64,000 nucleotides of DNA from the NCBI GenBank assembly GCA_041389725.1, contig JAWKRG010000005.1, positions 310,001 through 374,000 of the forward strand, written 5' to 3'. Below are positions 50,580 to 59,613 of the stretch, one piece after another. The notes below the pieces were generated by a model, which saw only the letters and a program-made list of their open reading frames with translations, was not told the DNA's origin and ran no database searches. The first letter of the stretch is position 1, and each line of letters begins with the position of its first letter. This DNA comes from Polyangiaceae bacterium. GTDB taxonomy: Bacteria > Myxococcota_A > Polyangia > Polyangiales > Polyangiaceae. Position numbers and translations under genes: made by a program.

Positions 50580-51263
50580 ATGCTCGAGCAGTTCGGCCCT
50601 TCCCTCTACGTCGCTGACGGCCCGGAGGTATCGTTCTTTGGATTCCCTTACCCGACGCGCATGGTCGTTGCGAAGTTGGCGGACGGAGGACTCTGGGTGT
50701 GGTCGCCCGTCGATCTCACTCCAGTGCTGGAGAGCGCGGTCAACGAGTTAGGCCCGGTACGCCACCTCGTCTCGCCCAACAAGATCCACCACATCTTCCT
50801 GAAGCAGTGGTCGGAGCGCTATCCAGACGCGAAGTTGTATGCGCCGCCGGGCCTTGCCCGGCGCAAGCCGGAGCTGCGCTTCGACGCCGAACTCGGCGAT
50901 GAGCCCGACTCGGGTTGGGATCGCGACGTGGACCAGGTCGTCTTTCGCGGCTCCTTCGCCGTGGACGAAGTGGTGTTCTTTCACCGTCCGTCCAAGACTG
51001 CGATCATCGGTGACCTCGTGCAGCGCTTCGAGGCCTCGAAGGCAAATGGCTGGAAAGGAGCGTTCCTAAGGCTGAACGCCCTGGTCGGCGAAGAAGGCAG
51101 CACGCCTAGGGAGTGGCGTGCAACCTTCTTGAATCGTGCACCTGCGCGCGCCGCGCGGTCGCGGCTGCTCGCGTGGCAGCCGGACCGCATGATCATCGCT
51201 CACGGCATGTGTGTCAGCAACGGCGCGACCCCGATTCTGGAGCGCGCTTTCGCCTGGATCTGA
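50580..51263 (+). CDS. DUF4336 (MBL-fold-like) protein
   Basis: The 227-residue protein begins LEQFGPSLYVADGPEVSFFG and has VRHLVSPNKIHHIFLKQWSE and KTAIIGDLVQRF. This is a metallo-beta-lactamase-like chain in which several metal ligands are changed; only PNKIHH keeps His residues. It fits DUF4336, whose activity is not established. It has no signal peptide. Confidence 0.8.
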   Translation: MLEQFGPSLYVADGPEVSFFGFPYPTRMVVAKLADGGLWVWSPVDLTPVLESAVNELGPVRHLVSPNKIHHIFLKQWSERYPDAKLYAPPGLARRKPELRFDAELGDEPDSGWDRDVDQVVFRGSFAVDEVVFFHRPSKTAIIGDLVQRFEASKANGWKGAFLRLNALVGEEGSTPREWRATFLNRAPARAARSRLLAWQPDRMIIAHGMCVSNGATPILERAFAWI

Positions 51264-51298
51264 GCGCAACTCTCTGCGCTGCTACGGCCCCTGCTCCG

Positions 51299-52774
51299 CT
51301 ACTGACAGTTGACCGCGAACGGCGGCAAAGTGCTGATGCGATAGTCCCCGTTCTGATGCACCACTCGCAGCGAGCTGGCCAAGCTGCCAGAGCCGCAGGA
51401 ATTGTGAAGTGCGACTTGGGTGACGTTCTGCGCCGAGAGCTGAAACGCAGCCGCCATGTTGCCGACGCCGGAGCCCCAGCACCACAAGCTGCCGTCGGTG
51501 CGGGTGGTACAGACCGTTTGGTAGTTGACGTGCAGATCGGTTGCACCCGTCAGTTCCGTGTTCACGGCAGTGAGCACCGCGCGCGGCGTCAGCTTGCAGA
51601 AGTTGATGCAGCCGTCGGTGTTCGCCGAGGGCTCGCCAATGCCAACCGCGCCGCCGTTGTTGTGTCCCCAGCAGTAGATCTTGTCGGAGACTCGCGCGCA
51701 GGTGAGGTCAGGTCCCGCCCCGACTTGCTGGGCGGCGCCCGGCAGCGTGACCTCCAGCGGATAGGCCGAAGCCGTCTGGTTGCCCTGACCCAATGCTCCG
51801 CCGACGTTGGCGCCCCAACAATAGACCTTGCCGGCCTTCAAGTAGCAGGCGTGGCGGGTACCCACGGTGACCTGCTCCGCCCCCGTGATGGGGTTGGCGG
51901 ACACGTCTTTGAGTTGCTGCGCATACGGGGAAGCCGTCGCCGTTCCGTCGACGAGCTTGCCGTCCGTAGCTTCTCCCCAGCACCACACGGAGCCATCGGT
52001 CTTGAGGGCGCAGTTCGTGGACTCGAGATAGCAGCGCGTGGAGCCCAAGCTCAGCGCTTTGACGCCGGTCAGATACGTGGGGCCGGGGCCGGTACGGACT
52101 TGCGTCGCCTCTAGCTGAATGAATGCACCATTGAGGGCGCCATTGCCCAGCTGGCCCGAAGCATTGCCGTTGGCGTTGTGCGCCCAGCACCAGACCGTGC
52201 CGTCGTTCTTCCTGGCACAGGCGTGTGATTGCCCCGCCACTACCTGCGTGATCCCCGTCAAGTCGGCGCCAAAGGTGCCCGATTCGTCGACGATTTGCTG
52301 CGCTACGTTGCTTGACACCCGCAGCACTTTTCCGTCGGTGCGGAGCACGTAGTTGCCATCGATATCCTTGATGCAGCTGCACACCTGGCCCAAGCAGTTG
52401 GAGCCGTCGTTGCACGTATTGCCAGCGCAGCAGGCGTTGCCCACGGAGCAATTGCCCGCATCGACCATCGCGTCGGTGGCGTCCGTGGCGGCGTCGCCGG
52501 GACCTGCGTCCGTTCCCGCGCTGCCACCGCTGCTACCCGCGCTGCCGCCCGTGGCAGACGCATCACTACCCGCGCTGCCACCAGTGCTTCCAGAGCTGCC
52601 ACCGCTTCCCGAGTTGCCGCCAGTGCTTCCAGCGCTGCCACCGGTTGCAGATGCACCGCTGCCCGCGCTGCCGCTTGAACCGCTGCTGCCCCCGCCGCTG
52701 TCGCCGTCTGAACCGCAGGCCTGAGTTGCGGCAAGCGCCAAGCTGAACATGGATAGCAAAACGCGTCGTTGCAT
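51299..52774 (-). CDS. RCC1-repeat lipoprotein with long Gly/Ser linker
   Basis: The start is ATG 52774, with GGGAGG five bases upstream. The 491-residue protein has a lipobox ending QAC (about Cys20) and a linker of about 75 residues built from GSAGSxGGSxG units. A Cys cluster (CSVGNACCAGNTCNDGSNC then CSC) follows, and then RCC1 blades (TVWCWAHNANGNASGQLGNG, KIYCWGHNNGGAVGIGE, SLWCWGSGVG). It is the second RCC1 lipoprotein in the window. The linker repeats suggest surface display. Confidence 0.87.
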   Translation of the reverse strand: MQRRVLLSMFSLALAATQACGSDGDSGGGSSGSSGSAGSGASATGGSAGSTGGNSGSGGSSGSTGGSAGSDASATGGSAGSSGGSAGTDAGPGDAATDATDAMVDAGNCSVGNACCAGNTCNDGSNCLGQVCSCIKDIDGNYVLRTDGKVLRVSSNVAQQIVDESGTFGADLTGITQVVAGQSHACARKNDGTVWCWAHNANGNASGQLGNGALNGAFIQLEATQVRTGPGPTYLTGVKALSLGSTRCYLESTNCALKTDGSVWCWGEATDGKLVDGTATASPYAQQLKDVSANPITGAEQVTVGTRHACYLKAGKVYCWGANVGGALGQGNQTASAYPLEVTLPGAAQQVGAGPDLTCARVSDKIYCWGHNNGGAVGIGEPSANTDGCINFCKLTPRAVLTAVNTELTGATDLHVNYQTVCTTRTDGSLWCWGSGVGNMAAAFQLSAQNVTQVALHNSCGSGSLASSLRVVHQNGDYRISTLPPFAVNCQ

Positions 52775-52875
52775 CGTGTCCTCCCGATGCCACAGTTGCA
52801 GGCGTGATGCTCTGCAATGGGCTCTTTCCTCGAGCCAGACCCTAGCGCAACTCCAGTGCCAGGGCACGCGATGAT

Positions 52876-53928
52876 TCAGTCGGCGCCCTTGCAGCAGCGG
52901 AACCCGACTTCGTAGCCGTGATAGGTCTCGTCGTGCGCTGCGGTGATCGCGCGACAACGGTTGCGCACGGGGCCCCACCACCCGCCTTTGATCGCAGCGC
53001 GATGGGGCGGGTCCTTCCAGGGGCGACTGACCCACTCGTTGGCGTTGCCGTTCATGTCGATGATACCGAAGGGCGATGCGCAGGCGTCGCTTTCACCAAT
53101 GGGTCGGCGGCCGTCGACGCGCTTCATCTCCGCTGTGCACGCTGGGTCGACCTCACATAAGGGCGCGCTCTTCAGGTGCTTCTTGGGTGTGACGTAGGGA
53201 TGATCGATGTTGCACTTGTCCGCCTCGCGCGTGAAGCCCGTGGCGTAGGGCTGCATGCTCTCGCCCTCGCAGGCGAAGGTGAACTCGCTCTCCGTGCACA
53301 AGCGCTTGCCCTGCACGTCACACAGGCGCGCGGCGTCGGTCCAGCTCACCAAGGTCATCGGCAGTTCGCCGACCTTGTTCGGGTACTCGTGCACGTCCAT
53401 GCAAAAGCTCATCTTGCGACGCGGCTTCGGGTCGGTGCAGACCGAGGGACCGAACTTCGCGCAGCGCGTCTTGTCCGGCCCATGCTTCGCGTCGTGCACG
53501 TACTCGAGACAAGGTTGCTCGACTGAACGACAGTGCTCTCCTTCGACGCGCGCCATGCCTTCGGGACAGCTGGCGGAATGGGTCGCGGCGTTTGTGCTGT
53601 CGTCATCCGACGCCGTCGCGGCGTTTGCGCTGCTGCCGGGGGATGCTGCCGTGGCACTCGCGTCATCCGCGGCTTGCTCCGCCTCGCCCGCTGTCGCTTC
53701 TCCGTCGGCGGCTGCGCTCCTTGCACCGCCCCGTCTGCGCTTGGCGGTGCCAAACCGGGCGGCGCGAGCCTTGCCTGGGCGAACTGCCGTTCGTGGATGC
53801 GCCTTTGGCGCAGCTTGCGCAGTCGCCACAGCCGCAGGAGTTTCCACGGACGCCACGTCGCAGCCGCACGCCAGCAGAAGAACCGAGATCAGACCGATGC
53901 GTCGCACTCCACGAGGTCTATGCGACAT
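52876..53928 (-). CDS. SUMF1/formylglycine-generating-enzyme-like lipoprotein
   Basis: The start is ATG 53928 (350 residues). The signal peptide ends LLLACGC, and an Ala/Ser/Asp-rich linker runs to about residue 120. The SUMF1 domain has FCMDVHEYPNKVGELPMTLV, SWTDAARLCDVQGKRLCTES, GIIDMNGNANEWVSRPWKDP and AIKGGWWGPVRNRC. The catalytic cysteines and calcium sites of true FGE are not clearly present. It is more likely a structural FGE-sulfatase-fold protein used as a binding module. Such lipoproteins are common in this group. Confidence 0.82.
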   Translation of the reverse strand: MSHRPRGVRRIGLISVLLLACGCDVASVETPAAVATAQAAPKAHPRTAVRPGKARAARFGTAKRRRGGARSAAADGEATAGEAEQAADDASATAASPGSSANAATASDDDSTNAATHSASCPEGMARVEGEHCRSVEQPCLEYVHDAKHGPDKTRCAKFGPSVCTDPKPRRKMSFCMDVHEYPNKVGELPMTLVSWTDAARLCDVQGKRLCTESEFTFACEGESMQPYATGFTREADKCNIDHPYVTPKKHLKSAPLCEVDPACTAEMKRVDGRRPIGESDACASPFGIIDMNGNANEWVSRPWKDPPHRAAIKGGWWGPVRNRCRAITAAHDETYHGYEVGFRCCKGAD

Positions 53929-54014
53929 CCCTGAAAGCGGGCACGTTTTCAGCAATTCCGGGGCCAACCGCAGCCCTGTCGCCGGCAATGGCTGCCCCGT
54001 GGTAAGCGAAGCCC

Positions 54015-54179
54015 ATGAAAGACTGGATGGCTCGCGGCATTCGCATTCTGTTGATGCTCTCCTTCTTTGGGGTGGCGGCGTTCAAGGGCGACGCTTGCAT
54101 TTGCGGAGGTGGCAAGAACCGGCCGCGGCCGGCAGCGCCGCCTGCGAGCAACGAGCCGCCCGTTCAGCCTCCCGGTTGA
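54015..54179 (+). CDS. 54-residue Cys-rich exported peptide
   Basis: This short frame encodes MKDWMARGIRILLMLSFFGV, then AAFKGDACICGGGKNR and a Pro-rich end (PPASNEPPVQPPG). It looks like a signal anchor or lipoprotein-like leader with one CIC motif. It ends five bases before the GTG start of the next gene, so the two are probably read together. Confidence 0.55.
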   Translation: MKDWMARGIRILLMLSFFGVAAFKGDACICGGGKNRPRPAAPPASNEPPVQPPG

Positions 54180-54183
54180 TGCC

Positions 54184-55212
54184 GTGACCGCTGTCACGGT
54201 CGCACGTCCGAGCGTCCTGACTCCGCCTACCAACGCGATCATCCGCCTAGCCGATCGCGGGCGCCTTGGCTTGCTCCACGCCCTCGGACCCATCGCGCGA
54301 GTGCTCGTGAGGTCGCGTGAACTGCGGGTTGCCGCCCTGGGACTCAGTGCCGTGGTGTTCGCGTTGGGGCTGACTCTGAGCGCGCCCCTCGCCTTGCTCG
54401 CGCTCGGTCCGCTGCTTCTCGGTGTGCCGCACTTGCTCGCTGACGCGCGCTACCTCGTGCTTCGACCCGGTCTGCACCGGCGCCGCGTGTTGTTGGTCCC
54501 CGCTGCGGTGCTGGTGCTGGGGCTCATTGCTGGCCTCGGGGTGCGCGCTGGGCTCGCAGCGGCCATCCTGGCTGCGCTACTGAGCGCCGCACCCCTTCCG
54601 CGTCGTTTGTTGGTGGCGAGTGTGCCTGGTGTGCTCCTGTTCTTCGCCGCGCAGTCGCCCTTCGCCGCGGATGTGGTGTTCTTCCACGCCCACAACTTGG
54701 TTGCGATTGGCGTCTGGCTCGCCTGGCGTCGGCGGAGCGGCGCGGTCCACGTCCTGGTGCTGGCAGCCTTCGTGGGGGCGACGCTGCTGCTCGCGTGTGC
54801 GCCACTTCCCGTCATTGCCGCCGCCCCGCACTGGACGGGGCTGTCCTTCGCTGCGCTCGGCGAGACCTTGAGCTTGTCCCAAAGTTCCTCGGTCAGTCAG
54901 CGCTTGGTGATGTTCTTCGCCTTTTCGCAGTCGGTTCACTACGCCATCTGGCTTCGACTCATTCCCGACGAAGACCGCACTCGCCACACGCCGCGCACCT
55001 TCGCAGCCACTGTGAGCGCGCTTCAGCGGGACGTCGGAGCCACTGCTCTCCGTGGCTGCGTGTTGGTCGGCATCGCGCTGGTCGCGCTAGCGTGTTTCAG
55101 CATTTCGCAGGCGCGCGACGCCTATCTGGGAATCGCCTACGCCCACGGTCACCTCGAGCTTCTCGCTGCCGCCTTTCTTGCCTCGGAGGGATGGCGCCGG
55201 TCATCAGCGTGA
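54184..55212 (+). CDS. Histidine-bearing multi-pass membrane protein
   Basis: The start is GTG 54184 (342 residues). About nine hydrophobic segments carry conserved-looking histidines: GVPHLLADARYLV, FHAHNLVAIGVW, FAFSQSVHYAIW and IAYAHGHLELLAAAF. The pattern recalls membrane beta-carotene-cleaving Brp/Blh-type or other His-metal oxygenases, but I do not see their full signatures. It forms an operon with the 54-residue peptide upstream and the 131-residue protein downstream. Confidence 0.7.
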   Translation: MTAVTVARPSVLTPPTNAIIRLADRGRLGLLHALGPIARVLVRSRELRVAALGLSAVVFALGLTLSAPLALLALGPLLLGVPHLLADARYLVLRPGLHRRRVLLVPAAVLVLGLIAGLGVRAGLAAAILAALLSAAPLPRRLLVASVPGVLLFFAAQSPFAADVVFFHAHNLVAIGVWLAWRRRSGAVHVLVLAAFVGATLLLACAPLPVIAAAPHWTGLSFAALGETLSLSQSSSVSQRLVMFFAFSQSVHYAIWLRLIPDEDRTRHTPRTFAATVSALQRDVGATALRGCVLVGIALVALACFSISQARDAYLGIAYAHGHLELLAAAFLASEGWRRSSA

Positions 55213-55604
55213 CGACTGGCGAGTTCCTTCTTCGCTGGCTCATCGCCTTCGGCATCACTCAGGGCGTCGAGTGCCCCTTGTACATGCGTGTGTTTCGTGT
55301 CCGCTTCGCCGTGGCCTTCACAGCCAGCGCGATCACGCACCCGCTCGTTGCCTTCGCGATCCCTTCGCTTTGGGCCTACGTCATTCCCGCAGCCGAGTCG
55401 GCCTTCGGTCACACCTTGTCCGACGACGCGTACTTCGTCGGCTACGGTGCCGTCGCTGAGACCTTCGCGATCGTCGCGGAGGCAGTCTGGCTCGCATGGC
55501 GCACGAACCTCACCTTGCGTCGCGCCTTCGTCGCTTCTCTCGTTGCGAACGTTGCCAGTGCCTCGATAGGCGGGCTGATCTATCTGATCACGGGCTACCC
55601 CTGA
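55209..55604 (+). CDS. Four-TM membrane protein coupled to the His-rich one
   Basis: I use GTG 55209, which overlaps the upstream stop by four bases (GTGA). ATG 55191 is possible, but its GGAGGG site abuts the ATG. The 131-residue product has about four membrane segments (LLRWLIAFGITQGVECPLYM, ITHPLVAFAIPSLWAYVI, FAIVAEAVWLAW, ASIGGLIYLI). It has no recognised domain. It is probably a subunit of a small membrane complex with 54184-55212. Confidence 0.65.
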   Translation: MTTGEFLLRWLIAFGITQGVECPLYMRVFRVRFAVAFTASAITHPLVAFAIPSLWAYVIPAAESAFGHTLSDDAYFVGYGAVAETFAIVAEAVWLAWRTNLTLRRAFVASLVANVASASIGGLIYLITGYP

Positions 55605-56010
55605 GCCAGCGTCGCCGGAAGCAAAAAGGAAGCGCGACGCTGGGCTATCAGCCATCAGCCATCAGCTCTCAAAGAGGATCCCACGGTCAGGACGAATCAT
55701 CACCCAACCTCAAACTGCGCGAGCTGTACGCGCTCCCAACGCTCGCTTTCGCTCCGCCAAGCTGACCGCTGATTGCTGACTGCTGACCGCCAGCGCGACA
55801 ACGCTGAGCCCTGCCAAACTTAGCCAAGATCGGGCCGCAATGGGACGAATAGGACGACTTCCTTTTTGACCGCCAGGATGCAAGGAGCGCAGCGAGGCGC
55901 CCAAGGGTTGGTTTGGCAGGGCGGCAGTGTCGAGCACACAATCCGCTCCCGTGACGCCGCGTGAGCTCTGGGACGGGAAGCAGCGCCACCCTGGGCACGT
56001 AGGACTCCTC
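55605..56010. repeat. 406-bp gap with opposing heptamer repeats
   Basis: TCAGCCA-type heptamers (55644-55666) and GCTGACC-type heptamers (55761-55788) run in opposite orientation about 95 bases apart, so they could form a long hairpin. Between and after them are low-complexity stretches, and I see no gene. Confidence 0.5.
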
Positions 56011-57207
56011 GTGGTGTCCCGAGGATGCATTGCGCTGCTGCTTGGAGCCACTATGGGGTGCAGCGATGGCCGGCGCACCGTGCGTTACCCGCCGCCGTCG
56101 TCCGGCATGCCCGCGCCGGGCGCGTCCATCACACCGGGCGCGCAATCCTCTGCTCCGCCGCCGCCCGTGGCGCCGCCGCCGCCGCCGCCGGTGACCTTCA
56201 GCGAGTTGCCGGCCTTGGTGTTCAAGCCCGGTCCCGCGCTTCGGCCGCAAACTCTGGCCCCGGGCGCGGGCAGCTTCATCGCGCTGTCGCCGGACGGGCG
56301 TAGCGCCGTCGTCGAGACCGACGCCGTGCGTCTGTTCACGCCCTCAATGCCCCAGGGCATGGTGCTGGACGCGCGGGTGCCGAGCGCCGTCTTCACTGCG
56401 GATGGCACGCGCTTGCTGTCCTGGGGCTTTGGCATGAGTGAACTGAGCGTGGTGGACGTCGCGACGGGGCGAGTCTTGGCGAAGCGCGAGGGCGAGTACT
56501 GCGCGGCGCGATTCCTGACGCCGGACCAGGTCGTGTTCCACGACACTTCCCTGGACGGCACGGCGCGCCTATCCAAACTCGACGTCAGTACAGGGCGTGT
56601 GACGCCGTTGAGCCTGCCGCACTCCGTGGAATACTGCACCGCGTCTGCAGACGGACATCGTTGGCTGACGGACGCCAACGGCAAGCGGGCTTTCATCGAT
56701 GGTGTGAGCGGACAGCTCCGCCCTCTCGCCGTCGACGAGGCGGGCAATGTGGTCGCTGCCGTGGGCGCGGCTCGTTACTGCCTCGCATCCGAGAAGGGCT
56801 TCGATTGCGTGCGGGTTCCCGACAGCAGAGAGGAACACGTGTGGAAGAAGCCGACCAGCGACACCATGTACTGGGACCCGGACGGGGCCTTCGCGTTGAT
56901 CACCTTCGTGGACAATCCCGAAGGCGTGTACTCGTCCTACGCGTGGGTCGACTTCGCCGCCATGACCGTGCGCGAGCTACGTGGCATCAAGGGACGTTCG
57001 GGCAGCCTGTTTCAGATCCATCCCGGCGGACAGGTCATCAGCATTGGCAGCGGCAGCGGCGTGTACGCCTACGACCTGGCGCGTGGCCGCGTGCACTTTG
57101 CCGCGCACTCACCCCTGTACTCCAACGACTTTGCCCAGGGTCAACCACGCCGTATCGTCGCCGTGGAGGACGACTCCGGAAAAATGTTCACTATCGACGT
57201 GCCGTAA
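56011..57207 (+). CDS. YVTN-like propeller lipoprotein
   Basis: The start is GTG 56011, with AGGA about six bases upstream. The 398-residue protein has a lipobox ending TMGC and a Pro-rich spacer (PPPPVTF). A seven-bladed beta-propeller follows (LVFKPGPALRPQTLAPGAGS, RLLSWGFGMSELSVVDVATG, IHPGGQVISIGSGSGVYAYD). No catalytic motif is seen. It is probably a periplasmic or surface binding protein. Confidence 0.72.
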   Translation: MVSRGCIALLLGATMGCSDGRRTVRYPPPSSGMPAPGASITPGAQSSAPPPPVAPPPPPPVTFSELPALVFKPGPALRPQTLAPGAGSFIALSPDGRSAVVETDAVRLFTPSMPQGMVLDARVPSAVFTADGTRLLSWGFGMSELSVVDVATGRVLAKREGEYCAARFLTPDQVVFHDTSLDGTARLSKLDVSTGRVTPLSLPHSVEYCTASADGHRWLTDANGKRAFIDGVSGQLRPLAVDEAGNVVAAVGAARYCLASEKGFDCVRVPDSREEHVWKKPTSDTMYWDPDGAFALITFVDNPEGVYSSYAWVDFAAMTVRELRGIKGRSGSLFQIHPGGQVISIGSGSGVYAYDLARGRVHFAAHSPLYSNDFAQGQPRRIVAVEDDSGKMFTIDVP

Positions 57208-57308
57208 CCACGGGTGAACCTTGGCAGAACGAATGAGGCGGGCTGGACGCATGGTCCCCGCCTCCGGGCCGCTTGGACTGGTGTGCCGCTCCGTGCGACC
57301 CTGCAGAC

Positions 57309-59597
57309 ATGAGAACGACACGCGCTCTCCGGCTGCTGACCGCTACGACATCGATCGGGCTCCTGCTCTTCGCCGCCTGCGGCGGGGACGACGGTGGCGG
57401 AACTGCGTCCAACGTGGGCACGGGCGGCAAAGGCGCGTCTGGTGGCGCAGCGGGGAGTGGCGGCAGCTCTGGCGACGCAGCCGTGAATCTCGATTCCAGC
57501 GCCTGTCCAACGGGTTCGCCATGTGGTGACGCCGGCGTTTGCGCGGGTGGTGTGTGTTGCGACAAGGCGAACGCCTGCGGCGACGACTGCTGTTCCAGCG
57601 GCGAGCTTTGTTCGTTCCAGAAGTGCGTCACGCCCGGCAAGACCTGCACCGAGAGCTCGGACTGCGCCGCTACCGAGTATTGCGAACTGGCGCTCGGCGA
57701 CAGCGGAGCTCCCGACGCCTCTGACGCGGCGTCTTGCACCACGGGCTTCTTGCCGCCTGAAGGCAAGTGTCTTCCCAAGCCACCCGAATGTGCAGGCTCG
57801 ACTGTTGGCCCGGATTGTCTACCCAAGTGCGAGCGTCCTCCGAGCACTGCGCCCTTCGATCCCGAGATCAGCTACACCTGGGGCGGCGTCACTGCCTCGC
57901 CCTACACCAGCGACGTGATGATGACGCCCATCGTGGTGCAGCTCGACGACGACAACTGCGACGGCAAGATCACCGCTCTCGACATCCCGGAGATCGTTTT
58001 CACGACCTTCGCCAACGGTGCCTACACAGCGGCAGGCACTTTGCACGCGATATCCATCGTCGGCGGCAAGGTCGTCGACAAGTGGAACAAGCCCGGCGTC
58101 GTCAACGCAGGCGGCGATCTGGCCGGCGGCAACATCGACGGCAACCCCGGCAACGAGATCGTCGGTTGTTCTGCCGGCGCCGTCGTGGCTTTCGACGGCC
58201 AGGGCAACACGCTCTGGACCAGCCCGCAGCTCGGCAGCTGTCGCTCACCGGCTCTCGCCGATCTGGAGCGTGACGGCCCCGTCGAGGTGATCGTCGAAGG
58301 AGGGATCTTGAACGGCAAGGATGGAACCTTGAAGAAGGCGCTCTCGCCCGCGCTGAGCGTGCCGGCGGTGTCCGACTTGGACGGTGACGGCAAGCTCGAC
58401 ATCACGAACGGCCGCATGGCCGTGCGCGCGGACGGAACCCAGATCGCCGACACCGGTTTGGCCTCGTCTTGGGCGGCAGTCGGGGACCTGGACGGCGACG
58501 GCAAACCCGAGATCATTGGTGTCAACGCCGCGGCGGGTGCGCGCAGCATGCACATCTGGCGCGTGATCAGTGCCGCACCAGGCTACGAGATCGTGCGCGC
58601 TCCCTTCGACATTCACGAGACGGCCACCAGCAATCCCTGTGGCCACAATGCTGGCGGTGGACCGCCGACGATCGCCGACTTCAACGGCGACGGCACACCG
58701 GACGTCGCCTTGGCCGGGTCCATTGCGTATCTGATTTTCGACGGCAAGAAGCTGATGACGCAGGCCACGCCGTCTGCACAAACGCTGCTATGGCAGAAGG
58801 TCACTCAAGACTGCTCGTCGGCGGCGACGGGCAGCTCTGTGTTCGACTTCAACGGGGACGGCAAAGCCGAAGCCGTGTACTCCGACGAGATCTACCTGCG
58901 CGTCTACGATGGCGCCACGGGCAACGAGCTGTGGAAGACCTGCAACACCACCGGCACCTTGATCGAATACCCGGTCATCGCCGACGTGGACAACGACGGG
59001 CAGGCCGACATCGTGGTTGCCTCGAACGCCTACGCCTTCAATTGCGGTGGCACCAAGCAGAGTGGCATCCGCGTGATCCAGTCCAAGAGCAAGTCCTGGG
59101 TGCGCACGCGCCGCGTTTGGAACCAGCACACGTACCACATCACCAACATCGAAGAAGATGGCACCGTGCCCAAGAACGAGGTGCCCAACTGGACGGTCGC
59201 GGGGCTGAACAACTTCCGTCAGAACAAGCAACCGGGCAGTGAGCTTGCAGCAGCCGACGCGGTGGTCACAGTGCGGCCTCGCTGTGACGGCGTATTCGGC
59301 GCGTTGGTAGAGGTGCGCAACCTTGGCTCTGCGCCGCTGCCTGTCGGCGTGGACGTGGAACTATTCAGTGGCACGCCACCTGGAGGCACCTCCTTGGCGA
59401 TGGCCAAGACGACGATTCCGTTGTACGCGGCCCAAGCCGAAGTGATCATCATCGACCTCTCCAGTGCGCCCGCGGACGTGAAGAGCGGCTCCACACCGGT
59501 CTACGCGACGGTCTCGCCCGCTGCCGGCGTCATCGAGTGCCGCACCGACAACAACACGTCCGAGCCCACGTCCCTCACGTGCAGCGTTCCACGCTAG
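57309..59597 (+). CDS. VCBS/FG-GAP lipoprotein with Cys-rich N-terminus
   Basis: The start is ATG 57309 (762 residues). Lipobox AAC is followed by a Gly/Ser linker, then a Cys-rich module (CPTGSPCGDAGVCAGGVCC, DDCCSSGELC). VCBS repeats with calcium-loop motifs follow (VQLDDDNCDGKITALDIPEI, VSDLDGDGKLDITNGRM, FDFNGDGKAEAVYSDEIY). The C-terminal about 100 residues form a beta domain (VVTVRPRCDGVFGALVEVRN). It is probably a large surface-exposed propeller, perhaps an adhesin. Confidence 0.87.
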   Translation: MRTTRALRLLTATTSIGLLLFAACGGDDGGGTASNVGTGGKGASGGAAGSGGSSGDAAVNLDSSACPTGSPCGDAGVCAGGVCCDKANACGDDCCSSGELCSFQKCVTPGKTCTESSDCAATEYCELALGDSGAPDASDAASCTTGFLPPEGKCLPKPPECAGSTVGPDCLPKCERPPSTAPFDPEISYTWGGVTASPYTSDVMMTPIVVQLDDDNCDGKITALDIPEIVFTTFANGAYTAAGTLHAISIVGGKVVDKWNKPGVVNAGGDLAGGNIDGNPGNEIVGCSAGAVVAFDGQGNTLWTSPQLGSCRSPALADLERDGPVEVIVEGGILNGKDGTLKKALSPALSVPAVSDLDGDGKLDITNGRMAVRADGTQIADTGLASSWAAVGDLDGDGKPEIIGVNAAAGARSMHIWRVISAAPGYEIVRAPFDIHETATSNPCGHNAGGGPPTIADFNGDGTPDVALAGSIAYLIFDGKKLMTQATPSAQTLLWQKVTQDCSSAATGSSVFDFNGDGKAEAVYSDEIYLRVYDGATGNELWKTCNTTGTLIEYPVIADVDNDGQADIVVASNAYAFNCGGTKQSGIRVIQSKSKSWVRTRRVWNQHTYHITNIEEDGTVPKNEVPNWTVAGLNNFRQNKQPGSELAAADAVVTVRPRCDGVFGALVEVRNLGSAPLPVGVDVELFSGTPPGGTSLAMAKTTIPLYAAQAEVIIIDLSSAPADVKSGSTPVYATVSPAAGVIECRTDNNTSEPTSLTCSVPR

Positions 59598-59613
59598 GCC
59601 GCGCGACGCGGGG

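Noticed and set aside
50426..50617. 63-codon open frame after the NmrA-like gene
   Set aside because: It runs through degenerate repeats and overlaps the start of the DUF4336 gene without a ribosome site.
55644..55788. CRISPR array
   Set aside because: The repeat units are only seven bases, imperfect and oppositely oriented, with no spacers of uniform length and no cas genes nearby.
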